Source: a bacterium
GTDB taxonomy: Bacteria > UBP14 > UBA6098 > JAFGQG01
DNA: 37,379 nt
NCBI GenBank assembly: GCA_016935765.1
Contig: JAFGQG010000071.1
Location: forward strand, 1 to 37,379
Direction: 5' to 3'
A program made the translations under genes and the position numbers. The stretch's first letter is position 1; every line of letters begins with the position of its first letter. The notes under the pieces are model-generated. The model worked only from the letters and a program-made list of their open reading frames with translations, ran no database searches and had not been told where the DNA came from. Positions 24,584 through 32,996 of the stretch are shown here, one piece after another.

Positions 24584-25549
24584 TTATAGAGAGGGAGGGA
24601 AAGCAAGTAATCTAAGGAATCTTCTATTACCGGAATCAGATTCCACCATGATTATTATCTCCCATGACCTTGGTTTGTAAGCGAATCCTCCGGGCAAGTA
24701 AGCAATATCCGGCAATTTAGCTTCAGACGGTATTTGAATTTCAATTTTGCATTCCTTTGCTTGGTTAGATTTTATTTTGATGCGACTGCCTTTGTTAAAA
24801 AACCATAGGAATTTGCGTTGTTTGGGTTTGATCCATTCTTTATCCTCGCTCCAGCAAGAATTCCCTGAAGCTGGAATATCTAGCTCGACATTTATTGTAT
24901 CCCCTCTGCTCGGAATGTATGGAAACACCCTGTAAGTATGTTCTGTTGTATCATTGTTATAGATATTGAAACTAACCACATGCTGTTTTCCAGGTTCAGC
25001 ATTCTTTAGAAAAATATTGGTAGGTGCAAGACCGATCTTCCCAAATGGATTGACTTCAGGAAGTGGCTTTGCCTGGGTTTCAATATAGTATTTTATCGTT
25101 ACTGCTAAAGCAAAATCGATATAACCCTGCTCTTCGGATAGTGAAGTTTGTGTTACATTAATAGGTAATTCAAAAGCTTGATTGTAATACTTTGGTTTGT
25201 CCGGGATTTTTACCTGGAAATTAACCTTGCAAGTATCACTAGGTAAAGCTATGAAGGTATCCTTGGGAAAGTCAATCCAGTCTTTCTCGGGAATGAGATA
25301 ATACCCATGCAGTGGTCTGTAATCGGATTCACCTTTTGTGTAGCATTCGATGATGTATTTATTCTTGCCGCTTTCATTGGGGATCTTTATTGTAAGACCT
25401 GTACTACTGTAAAAATCGAAAGTCTGCCCTGGTCTAAGGTTTTGTACGCATATCACAGACGGCATTACCTCAATAGATTTCGCAAAGGTATTTGCGGTCG
25501 AGAATATTAATAGGAGAAACGTAATTATGTATCTAAAAAAAATGTGCAT
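24584..25549 (-). CDS. Exported two-domain Ig/chaperone-like protein, paralogue A
   Basis: The protein has 321 residues. A signal peptide (about 1-23, ending TFAK) is followed by two beta-sandwich domains. The first (about 25-155) starts SIEVMPSVICVQNLRPGQ and includes ALPSDTCKVNFQVKIP and YYNQAFELPINV. Its layout resembles the Ig domains of DUF916/WxL-associated proteins and of pilus chaperones, where N-terminal strands bind a partner. The second (about 165-321) has KEWIKPKQRKFLWFFNKG and ends PSEAKLP...WEIIIMVESDSG. The protein encoded at 31962 shares the same order of motifs, strongest at the C-terminus. No membrane anchor is seen, so it is probably periplasmic or surface-bound. It is divergent from the first TMTC-like gene with its own promoter. 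Function is unknown; chaperone or fibre-binding roles are guesses. Confidence 0.7.
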   Translation of the reverse strand: MHIFFRYIITFLLLIFSTANTFAKSIEVMPSVICVQNLRPGQTFDFYSSTGLTIKIPNESGKNKYIIECYTKGESDYRPLHGYYLIPEKDWIDFPKDTFIALPSDTCKVNFQVKIPDKPKYYNQAFELPINVTQTSLSEEQGYIDFALAVTIKYYIETQAKPLPEVNPFGKIGLAPTNIFLKNAEPGKQHVVSFNIYNNDTTEHTYRVFPYIPSRGDTINVELDIPASGNSCWSEDKEWIKPKQRKFLWFFNKGSRIKIKSNQAKECKIEIQIPSEAKLPDIAYLPGGFAYKPRSWEIIIMVESDSGNRRFLRLLAFPPSL

Positions 25550-25585
25550 TTATGTGATAAAGCTTTTGATTTGTATATAGTTAGA

Positions 25586-25613
25586 AATCTAATGCTTAAT
25601 TGATGAGTGTCAA
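25586..25613 (-). promoter_or_regulatory. Predicted promoter of the Ig/chaperone-like gene A
   Basis: Minus-strand TTGACA (25613-25608) and TAGATT (25591-25586) are 16 nt apart. It faces away from the promoter at 25686, making a compact divergent control region with about 70 bp between the two -35 boxes. Confidence 0.5.
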
Positions 25614-25685
25614 GAAGTTTTACTTGTTTTTATTATTTCTACCTTTATGGTGAGATTTAATTCTAAATGAAACATAGTTTTTCGT

Positions 25686-25713
25686 TTGACTATTTCTGAA
25701 ATCATGATATTAT
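25686..25713 (+). promoter_or_regulatory. Predicted promoter of TMTC-like gene 1
   Basis: TTGACT (25686-25691) and TATTAT (25708-25713) are 16 nt apart. The same two boxes recur with a 17-nt spacer before TMTC-like gene 2 at 28260, suggesting common control of the gene set. Confidence 0.6.
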
Positions 25714-25743
25714 TCAAGTACTTAAGCTGAAGAGAATACAATA

Positions 25744-28248
25744 ATGCAAGAAAACAATACAGCCCTCTTTATTGATAGAATCCATGCGAAATGGTTGTTG
25801 TTCTTTTTAATACTTCTGACAATAATCATTTACCTCCCTGGTTTCAGGGGTACGTTTATTTTATACGATACACCACAGTTGGTTCTTAGTGACAGGGGAG
25901 CTATAGAGCATCCTCTGCGCGGAATAAAAGATTTGTTCATAATCCATAAAGGATTGACTTTCCAACCGGTAAGGGCTCTGTCATATAGACTCGATTATTT
26001 ACTCTGGGGCACTTCTCACGCTGGTATGTTCGCGCATAATCTGGTTCTATATATTTTGTCGATTTTAGCATTATTTTACCTGGTAAAGAGGCTTTCCAGC
26101 GATAAAACACTAGCTTTTCTAACCTCATTGGTATTTGCGGTACATCCATTGCATACAGAATCGGTTACCTGGATTGCCGCTCGTAAAGACCCCTTATCCG
26201 GTTTGTTCTTCTTCCTGAGTATCCTGGTTTTTATTTATGCAGTTGACGGCTTGAAAACGAAGAAGTGGATAGTTTGCTGGATAACGTCATTCATTCTTTA
26301 TTTGTTTGCGGTTCTTTCTAAACCCACTACCGTTTGCTTGCCTTTTGTGCTGCTTTTAACAAGCTTTTTCAGGTATTACAAAAATGAACGGTTCAGGACA
26401 AGCATTCTTATCCAAATTCCATACTGGCTGGTTAATATAGGTGGCGCGATTGTACTTTTCTTTGCTGTCGGGAGATTGGATATGAAATATAATTGGGGGA
26501 ATATTTATACAAGTATTTTGAATATTGTCAAGATTTTTAAGAATTACATGGTAAAACTTTTCTTTCCTTATCGATTGGCGCACAGATATTTTGTGGATGT
26601 ATCTCTAAGTCTGAAAGAGCCTGAAGTTATTATATCACTTATAATTAGCTTAATATTCATCATAATAATATTGTATTCAATCTTTAGAAAGAAAAAGAGC
26701 GCTTGGTTTGCGGGATTGCTTTTTATCGCCTGTTACATTCCTGTTGCTAATTTGATCCCCTTGATAATACAGGCTGACAGGTACATGTTCCTGCCTTTAT
26801 GGGCTTTCGCGATGGCTTTGGCTCTTGTATTTATTCTCCTGCTTAAATGGAAAAGAGAAATGATACTCATAGTGGGAGTAATAATTTTGTTTTATTCAGG
26901 GTTGACTTTCACAAGGAATATAAAGTGGGAGAATACAGAAACCTTAGTCATGGATAGTCTGAGGGATCCTAATTATCATCCCACGTTATGGTACCAGTTA
27001 GCCCATTATTATATCAAAAGTGGAATGAGAAATGAAGCGAAAGATGCAGCTTTACAAGCTCAACAGCAAATGCCCTGGTACGATCAACCATACTATATGC
27101 TGGGTGAGTTCTATGAAGAGGAGGGGAGGTTAGATAAAGCCGTCGAATGTTATAACACACTGCTGGAAATGGGAAAGGATACTACCAGCATTTGTGGGCG
27201 TTTAGTTAAGCTCTATGTTCAAAAGAAGCAATTCAATATGGCTATACAATATTATAACATGATGGAGGAAGGCACAGTAGAAAAGCTTGTTTCAGGTGTT
27301 AGAATATTTAGAAAAACGGATAAGGATTTAAGCAGCCGGTACATATCTGAATTAATGAGTCATGATGATCTTAGCAGAAAAGGCACGGTTTTCGTGCTGC
27401 AATCTCTACTTGAGTCGGGAAATTTGTTAGAAGCAATAAAATGGGTGAAAGATATGAGATCCAGTACTCCTGAAATAGTAAGTTTTAGGAAGTTATATAT
27501 AGACAGCATAGCTGCAAATGATGTAAAGGAACTGGATGATTTGAAGCAGGAAGTGAAGGATGACATAAGCGCTGGTTTGTTCGGTTTGGCGATCGACAAA
27601 TTGGAATTCATCCATCTTCTTGATTCCCAGTATGTTACGCCCTATCTTGACATTGGGGAGCACTACCTTGGGCGAGGTGATTACACAGAAGCGCTGTACA
27701 CTCTGGCAGATATAACACATGATACAAGGAAGGACAGCCTGTTTTTTCTTCTGGCTTCAATTTATGACTCGATGAGGGTTTTCAATGATTCAGCAGCGTT
27801 TTATTATAAGCGGGTGCTGGAGACTACGGATGATGTTGGTTTAAGGGATAGGGCGGAGGGGAGATTAAAGATTGTTACTTCTCGAAAGCCTTCTTTGAAA
27901 GAAATGTATGCAATGGCTATGGAATATTATCATCAGGAGCAGTATGATCTTGCATTACCGATCTATTTGAAGATTTTGGATTATAGTAGCGACCAGGCGA
28001 ATTTATTGAATATGATAGGGAATACGTTAATAAATTTAGGGAGACCGGAGGAAGCGATCGGGTATTGGAAGCGAGTGTTGGAGTTAGAGCCCAATTCAGT
28101 GGATGCGGTTTTTAATTTGGGTTTGGCTTATGCGCGGTTGAGTAATAGCAAACAGGCTGCGGAGTATTTTGAAAAATTCCTGAAAATTGCCCCGGAGGGG
28201 GACAACCGGGTAAGCTATGTGAAACGCTGGTTGTTCAGGTTCGAGTGA
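25744..28248 (+). CDS. TMTC-like GT-C membrane protein with C-terminal TPRs, paralogue 1
   Basis: The protein has 834 residues. The N-terminal half (about 15-400) is polytopic, with the order of motifs seen in the DUF1736/TMTC family: an acidic first loop (Y41-D42-T43), FAVHPLHTESVTWIAARKD (131-149), LSKP (191-194) and QADRYMFLPLW. Animal TMTC1-4 are O-mannosyltransferases of the ER acting on cadherin Ig-like domains; bacterial members are mostly uncharacterised. The acidic pair DD common at the first loop is here DT. The C-terminal half (about 410-834) is made of TPRs, on the periplasmic or luminal side in TMTCs, that probably bind acceptor proteins. It has its own promoter; an 82-bp gap separates it from paralogue 2. 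The most likely job is lipid-linked sugar transfer to secreted proteins, which is an inference from family. Confidence 0.75.
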   Translation: MQENNTALFIDRIHAKWLLFFLILLTIIIYLPGFRGTFILYDTPQLVLSDRGAIEHPLRGIKDLFIIHKGLTFQPVRALSYRLDYLLWGTSHAGMFAHNLVLYILSILALFYLVKRLSSDKTLAFLTSLVFAVHPLHTESVTWIAARKDPLSGLFFFLSILVFIYAVDGLKTKKWIVCWITSFILYLFAVLSKPTTVCLPFVLLLTSFFRYYKNERFRTSILIQIPYWLVNIGGAIVLFFAVGRLDMKYNWGNIYTSILNIVKIFKNYMVKLFFPYRLAHRYFVDVSLSLKEPEVIISLIISLIFIIIILYSIFRKKKSAWFAGLLFIACYIPVANLIPLIIQADRYMFLPLWAFAMALALVFILLLKWKREMILIVGVIILFYSGLTFTRNIKWENTETLVMDSLRDPNYHPTLWYQLAHYYIKSGMRNEAKDAALQAQQQMPWYDQPYYMLGEFYEEEGRLDKAVECYNTLLEMGKDTTSICGRLVKLYVQKKQFNMAIQYYNMMEEGTVEKLVSGVRIFRKTDKDLSSRYISELMSHDDLSRKGTVFVLQSLLESGNLLEAIKWVKDMRSSTPEIVSFRKLYIDSIAANDVKELDDLKQEVKDDISAGLFGLAIDKLEFIHLLDSQYVTPYLDIGEHYLGRGDYTEALYTLADITHDTRKDSLFFLLASIYDSMRVFNDSAAFYYKRVLETTDDVGLRDRAEGRLKIVTSRKPSLKEMYAMAMEYYHQEQYDLALPIYLKILDYSSDQANLLNMIGNTLINLGRPEEAIGYWKRVLELEPNSVDAVFNLGLAYARLSNSKQAAEYFEKFLKIAPEGDNRVSYVKRWLFRFE

Positions 28249-28259
28249 AATGTTTTTAA

Positions 28260-28288
28260 TTGACTATCTTTTAAAAATGCAATATTAT
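28260..28288 (+). promoter_or_regulatory. Predicted promoter of TMTC-like genes 2 and 3
   Basis: TTGACT (28260-28265) and TATTAT (28283-28288) are 17 nt apart, inside the 82-bp gap between paralogues 1 and 2. Boxes are identical to those at 25686. Confidence 0.6.
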
Positions 28289-28330
28289 ATCGTTAAATAA
28301 CTTATTTATCTGAAATAAAAAAAAACAGGA

Positions 28331-30172
28331 ATGCAAAGGGAAATGAAAACTAAATTTACTTTTATCATTTCATTATTAATTATAATTCTTTTCACTATTT
28401 TGCTTTACCACCAGGTCCTCAATCATGATTTTGTCTCCTGGCGTGATGGTGATACAGTATTAACGAATAATAAAATTCAAGACGTAAGTTTTAGGGGAAT
28501 CCTTGTTATCCTTGTACCAAATCTCAAAGATACATATACACCAGTTACTGACTGGAGTTATCTTCTTGATTATGGAATATGGGGTGGGTTTGACAGCAAA
28601 GGATTTCATTTATCGAACCTTATTCTCTTTACTCTGCTGGCTTGTTTTTTCTTCTGGTTTCTTTCTATTGTGTTTAAGAAGCACTATTTGTTTTGCATGG
28701 GAGTGACTTTGCTATTTGTGTCCTCTCCATTAAATTCAGAGATTGTATCCTGTATAGCTTCCAGGGGTTTAATACTATCAGGGATGTTTTCAATTGCAGT
28801 ATTGATTACATATATGAAAAGTAATTCTGGTTCCAGAGAAGCTATGAAATCTATTTCAATGCTATTTTCTATTTTTGCAATCCTCTCCAATCCAATTGGA
28901 ATAATTGTTCCTATTGTGATATTTTTCGAAGAAGCTTACATTAAAGAAGTCACAATAAAGAAAATACTAAGAAATTTAGTTCCTTTTTTTATTGTTTCAG
29001 GAATAGCCGTTTTGTATTATGTTCTCATTGGTCAATTTGAAATTTCCCCGGTAATATTTGGTGGATATGTTATCAAAATGTTGAAGAATTTGTTTTATCC
29101 AGCATCACTTGCTACAGTCTATCCTGGTGTTGGGAGTGGATTAACAAGTATCATTATTGGTTATTTGATCTTTTTTATTTTACTATTTCTACTCATAAAA
29201 CTAAAGCATTTTTGGGGTTTTTTTATAGGGTGGTTCTTTATTGGATACCTGCCAGTATTGTTTTCTAACGGAGCGTATGATTACCAGATGTTTTACGTAG
29301 GTTTTGGTTTTGTTGGTGTTTTAGGTACTGTTTTATACTATCTCTTTGGCATAGATAAGGAAGGAAAGTTAAAATATGTTTCAATTCCCATCATAGTTGT
29401 TTTAGTTTTAGCTTCTTCAGTTTTTAGCTATAATAGGACAAGGGTGTGGGTGGATTCTTTTTCCTTATGGGAAACTAATTATAGAAACAATACAAATAAG
29501 TTTTCATCTGTATATTATGCTCTCGCCTGGGAATATCAGAATAATAATACGCTTAAAGCTATAAAGTATCTTAACCAGGTTATTGAGGAAGATCCGGGTT
29601 TTTTAGAAGGGTATAGACAACTCGGGAAGATTTACTTAAATGATGGAGAACTTAAAGAAGCTAGAGAAAATTATGAGAAAGCATTGACTATTTCTCCAGA
29701 TGATAAGGAAGTATTATTGAACTTGGGCAAAATATATGTGGATATGAAAGAACTCTCTCTCGCTGAAACTGTTTTAAAGCGAGTAATAGATATTGATCCA
29801 GAAGAAAGCGAAGCAATTAATAGATTGGCCTATATCAGGTATACTGCAGGGAATATCGATTCTGCAATAGTTTTATGGCAAAGAGTAATTGAGCTCGATC
29901 CTGGGAATGCTAATGCATATTACAATCTTGGGGTTCATCTGGAGAGAAAGGGTGGAATACTTAAAGCAATTTCATACTATAAAAGTGCAGTCAAACAGGA
30001 TCCATATTTATACAGAGGTTATTCGAACCTGGGAGTTATTTACGAAAATTTAGAAGAGATTGATTCAGCTCTTATTTACTATAAGAAAGCTTTTAATGCT
30101 TCTAATGATATTCGATTTAAGAGACTGCTTAGTGATAAAATAGATGAATTGACTTCCCCAGAAAGCAAATGA
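28331..30172 (+). CDS. TMTC-like membrane protein with TPRs, paralogue 2, degenerate motifs
   Basis: The protein has 613 residues with about ten membrane helices (10-370) and four to five well-formed TPRs (about 395-595: YRQLGKIYLNDGELKEAREN, AYYNLGVHLERKGGILKAIS). Its overall order matches paralogues 1 and 3, but family-conserved positions differ. The first loop reads W37-R38-D39 in place of a DD pair, the HP of the second motif is S132-P133, the basic RK is R145-G146, LSKP is LSNP (185-188), and the ADRY motif is replaced by AYDYQ. The glycosyltransferase centre may therefore be inactive and the protein may act as a partner subunit. The next gene overlaps its stop by 4 bp (ATGA), so translation is coupled. 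An ATG at 28343 is an alternative start; neither has a clear ribosome site. Confidence 0.7.
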   Translation: MQREMKTKFTFIISLLIIILFTILLYHQVLNHDFVSWRDGDTVLTNNKIQDVSFRGILVILVPNLKDTYTPVTDWSYLLDYGIWGGFDSKGFHLSNLILFTLLACFFFWFLSIVFKKHYLFCMGVTLLFVSSPLNSEIVSCIASRGLILSGMFSIAVLITYMKSNSGSREAMKSISMLFSIFAILSNPIGIIVPIVIFFEEAYIKEVTIKKILRNLVPFFIVSGIAVLYYVLIGQFEISPVIFGGYVIKMLKNLFYPASLATVYPGVGSGLTSIIIGYLIFFILLFLLIKLKHFWGFFIGWFFIGYLPVLFSNGAYDYQMFYVGFGFVGVLGTVLYYLFGIDKEGKLKYVSIPIIVVLVLASSVFSYNRTRVWVDSFSLWETNYRNNTNKFSSVYYALAWEYQNNNTLKAIKYLNQVIEEDPGFLEGYRQLGKIYLNDGELKEARENYEKALTISPDDKEVLLNLGKIYVDMKELSLAETVLKRVIDIDPEESEAINRLAYIRYTAGNIDSAIVLWQRVIELDPGNANAYYNLGVHLERKGGILKAISYYKSAVKQDPYLYRGYSNLGVIYENLEEIDSALIYYKKAFNASNDIRFKRLLSDKIDELTSPESK

Positions 30173-31956
30173 AGTTTCTACCTAAATATAGATTTTACAT
30201 TTTTCTATCCATTCTTATTGCAGTACTCTATGGTTTTACTATTAACTATGGCTTTATTACTTTTGACGATAAAGCGCTGATAGTATTAAATCAGAATATT
30301 AAAGGTTTAACTTTAAATAACCTAAAAGAGATTTTTAAGGTTAGACTATCTGGAACATACCAACCTATCAGAGAACTAAGTTACGCGATAAATTATACTA
30401 TTTCTGGTTTAAATACCTGGAGTTATAGGATTGTTAATATTTTACTATATTTCTTTTGTATTATAATCGTTTATAAAGTATTATCGATCCTCTTTCCTGA
30501 TGATAAAATAATTCCTTATTTTTCAACACTGATTTTTACTGTTCATCCTATACATGTTGAATGTATAACATGGTTATCAGCAAGAAAAGAAGTTTTAATG
30601 TTGGTTTTTTTCCTGTTATGCTTTCTCTATTTCTTAAAATATAAGCGGCTTGAAAAGTATCACAACTGGAAATATATACTTTTGATGTTCTTATTCTTCA
30701 TGCTAGCGGGATTATCAAAACCCACAGCAGTGATGATACCATTTGCGTTCTTGGTATATGAGATAGTTTATGAAAGATTCAATTTCCCGAAAGACTTTAA
30801 GAAATACATACCGTTCTTCATTGTTTTGTTAATCTTGTTCATTTATTTCACAGCTTTTAGTGGTGTAAGCATTAGTATGAAGAATATCTATCCTGGGATA
30901 CCTCTATCAACGATGTTATACAGTATAAGTCATTATTTTAAAACCTTAGTATTCCCAGTAAATTTAGCTGGAAGGTATAGGGATTTTTATAACCTCTCAT
31001 ACACTAACCCAGATGTTATTATTGGGATTTTGGTGCTAATCCTATCGTTATTGCTTGTAATCAAATATTGGAAGAAGCAGAAGAATATAGTGTTTTTCAT
31101 TTTCTGGTACTACATAAATCTATTACCATCGATTGGCTTAATCAGGATTGCTATTCAACGAGCGGATAGGTATATATTTGTATCCTCTTTATCATTCTGT
31201 GTTTTGTTCCCGATATTTGTAATGAAAACTGCTGATATTGTATTTAAAAATGAAAAATACAAGAAGTATCTAAATTATGGGATCATTACTCTGGTGCTTT
31301 TGTTTTTTTCGTTATCGACAATAAAACAGAACGAGATGTGGGAAAACAATATAGTGTTTTATGAAATTTCTTTTAGGAATTCTCCATGCTATGGTGTTGG
31401 TAGAGCATTAGTGGATAGATATATTTATAAAAAAAGGTTTCATGACGCTTTAGATATATTGAAGGAAATGGACCGTATTCATGGATTAAAATATGAGACA
31501 AAAAACCTAATGGGAGAAATATACATGTTGTTAGAAGAATATGATAAATCAATTAATGAATTTAAATTAAGTTATTTTCTCGCGGAAAATGAAAAAGATT
31601 CTCTAGGTGCACTTAGAAAAATAATTATTGTGTACGAAAAAGACGAGCAATATGAAAAGTCAGCAGAATTCTCAAAGTTATTGTATTTAAAAACAGGTGA
31701 ACGGAATTACTTCCATGATTATGCTATTTTCAAATATAAAGCTGGTGAGTTTAATGAAGCAGTGAAAACGCTTATCAAGATATTGGATAAGGAACCAGAA
31801 AATGAATTTGTCTTAAAAAACCTGGGTTTAATTTTATATGAAGCAGGTTATATTGAAGAAGCAGAGAAATACTTAATAAAATATATCTCTTTAAATCCAC
31901 CGCTAGAAGAGAAATCGAGTATATTAGAATTACTAAATAAAGTGGGAAATGATTAA
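30169..31956 (+). CDS. TMTC-like GT-C membrane protein with TPRs, paralogue 3
   Basis: The protein has 595 residues and is the most canonical of the three. The first extracytoplasmic loop has F32-D33-D34, then TVHPIHVECITWLSARKE (124-141), LSKP (182-185) and QRADRYIFVSS. About ten membrane helices span residues 8-390, and short TPR-like units follow (about 420-590: MGEIYMLLEEYDKSINEFKL, LGLILYEAGYIEEAEKYLI). In the GT-C superfamily the acidic residues of the first loop are the usual catalytic or metal-binding site, so this is the best candidate for the active transferase. It overlaps paralogue 2 by 4 bp and converges with the Ig/chaperone-like gene B, leaving 5 bp between stop codons. This gene and paralogue 2 are visibly richer in A and T than the FN3 genes. 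Confidence 0.75.
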   Translation: MKFLPKYRFYIFLSILIAVLYGFTINYGFITFDDKALIVLNQNIKGLTLNNLKEIFKVRLSGTYQPIRELSYAINYTISGLNTWSYRIVNILLYFFCIIIVYKVLSILFPDDKIIPYFSTLIFTVHPIHVECITWLSARKEVLMLVFFLLCFLYFLKYKRLEKYHNWKYILLMFLFFMLAGLSKPTAVMIPFAFLVYEIVYERFNFPKDFKKYIPFFIVLLILFIYFTAFSGVSISMKNIYPGIPLSTMLYSISHYFKTLVFPVNLAGRYRDFYNLSYTNPDVIIGILVLILSLLLVIKYWKKQKNIVFFIFWYYINLLPSIGLIRIAIQRADRYIFVSSLSFCVLFPIFVMKTADIVFKNEKYKKYLNYGIITLVLLFFSLSTIKQNEMWENNIVFYEISFRNSPCYGVGRALVDRYIYKKRFHDALDILKEMDRIHGLKYETKNLMGEIYMLLEEYDKSINEFKLSYFLAENEKDSLGALRKIIIVYEKDEQYEKSAEFSKLLYLKTGERNYFHDYAIFKYKAGEFNEAVKTLIKILDKEPENEFVLKNLGLILYEAGYIEEAEKYLIKYISLNPPLEEKSSILELLNKVGND

Positions 31957-31961
31957 ATAAA

Positions 31962-32924
31962 CTAATTAGCTGAAGGAAAGACCTTGATTCTAACAAAATC
32001 TTTTTGCCCTGTATCCGATTCAACCATTATGATACTTTCCCAGAAGGTAGGAACGTAGTAAATGTTTCCCGGCATCAGTACACTCTCTGGTAGTTTCGCA
32101 TCTGAAGGCACATTGATGTCAATTCTATATTCCTTTTTATCCTTTGGGCCCACTGTGATGTTTTTCCCTTTATCAAATAAGAACAAAAACTTTTTTGTTT
32201 CAGGCTGAACCCAATTATCTTCAATAATCCAATGCCCTGGAATGGAAACCAATATATCACGAACAATACTTATTGTATCCTGCATTTCTGGAGCGTATGT
32301 ATTCAATGTGTAGGTGTGCTTTTTATTATCATTATTAAAAATCGTTATATTTTGAATCACATCGCTACCTAAAACATAATCAGTTACAAGGGCTACATTT
32401 GGAATTACTTCAAACTCACCTTGAAAGTTGCTTACATCTCTGTTGTTTACAGTTTCGAAAAAGTAATCAACAGTGACATTCAGTTGAAAAGACACTCCCA
32501 TTGGTGCGCCTTTTTTTGATACAGGAAACTTACGTATTTGTATTGGAGCTTCATAATTTTTATTATAATATTCATCACCTTCGGGGATGGTTACAATAAC
32601 ATTAACTCTTCCCGTATCCCAGGGTTCGACTATTACACTATCGGGTACAAATTTTATAAAGTCGTTTGGGAGTCTCTGATAACCACCAAGGATATTAGCC
32701 ACTTCCTTTAGTACAACTTTGTACAGATATCTTGTATTGCTCTGATTTGGTATGGTAATAGCAAAATTAGATTCCTCCTCCAGATTAAAAGAAGAACCGG
32801 GTTGAAGGTTCTGAATGCACAACATAGCTGGGAAAGCTTCGATTGAAGCTGCATTTACATCTCCAATTAGAATAATCGTCAGCAAAACTAATATTATGTG
32901 GGAAACAATTACTATTATCTTCAT
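31962..32924 (-). CDS. Exported two-domain Ig/chaperone-like protein, paralogue B
   Basis: The protein has 320 residues from the ATG at 32924, which has GGAG 6 nt upstream; an ATG ten codons earlier would run into a strong hairpin and spoil the signal peptide. After the signal (about 1-25) the mature protein begins SIEAFPAMLCIQNLQPGSS. The first beta domain includes VPDSVIVEPWDTGRVNVIVTIPEG and YYNKNYEAPIQI. The second includes NWVQPETKKFLFLFDKG and ends with PSDAKLPESVLMPG and WESIIMVESDTG. These motifs line up one by one with the protein encoded at 24584. It lies directly downstream of a small secreted protein gene, an order that recalls subunit-chaperone pairs or WxL-DUF916 pairs. Function remains unproven. 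Confidence 0.7.
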   Translation of the reverse strand: MKIIVIVSHIILVLLTIILIGDVNAASIEAFPAMLCIQNLQPGSSFNLEEESNFAITIPNQSNTRYLYKVVLKEVANILGGYQRLPNDFIKFVPDSVIVEPWDTGRVNVIVTIPEGDEYYNKNYEAPIQIRKFPVSKKGAPMGVSFQLNVTVDYFFETVNNRDVSNFQGEFEVIPNVALVTDYVLGSDVIQNITIFNNDNKKHTYTLNTYAPEMQDTISIVRDILVSIPGHWIIEDNWVQPETKKFLFLFDKGKNITVGPKDKKEYRIDINVPSDAKLPESVLMPGNIYYVPTFWESIIMVESDTGQKDFVRIKVFPSAN

Positions 32925-32940
32925 ATAAAACTCCAACAAT

Positions 32941-32972
32941 CCCCGTCTTATCAAATTTTAAATAAGACGGGG
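32941..32972 (-). promoter_or_regulatory. Perfect 11-bp intercistronic hairpin
   Basis: CCCCGTCTTAT (32941-32951) and ATAAGACGGGG (32962-32972) pair perfectly around a 10-nt loop, in the gap between the small secreted protein gene and the Ig/chaperone-like gene B. No T-run follows on either strand, so it is more likely an mRNA-stabilising or attenuating element than a simple terminator. It ends about 6 nt before the GGAG of gene B. Confidence 0.65.
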
Positions 32973-32996
32973 ATTGTATAATTATTAAATACAATG

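Noticed and set aside
32941..32972. Hairpin as a Rho-independent terminator
   Set aside because: The stem is strong but no T-run follows on either strand and the loop is large; reported as a possible attenuator or stabiliser instead.
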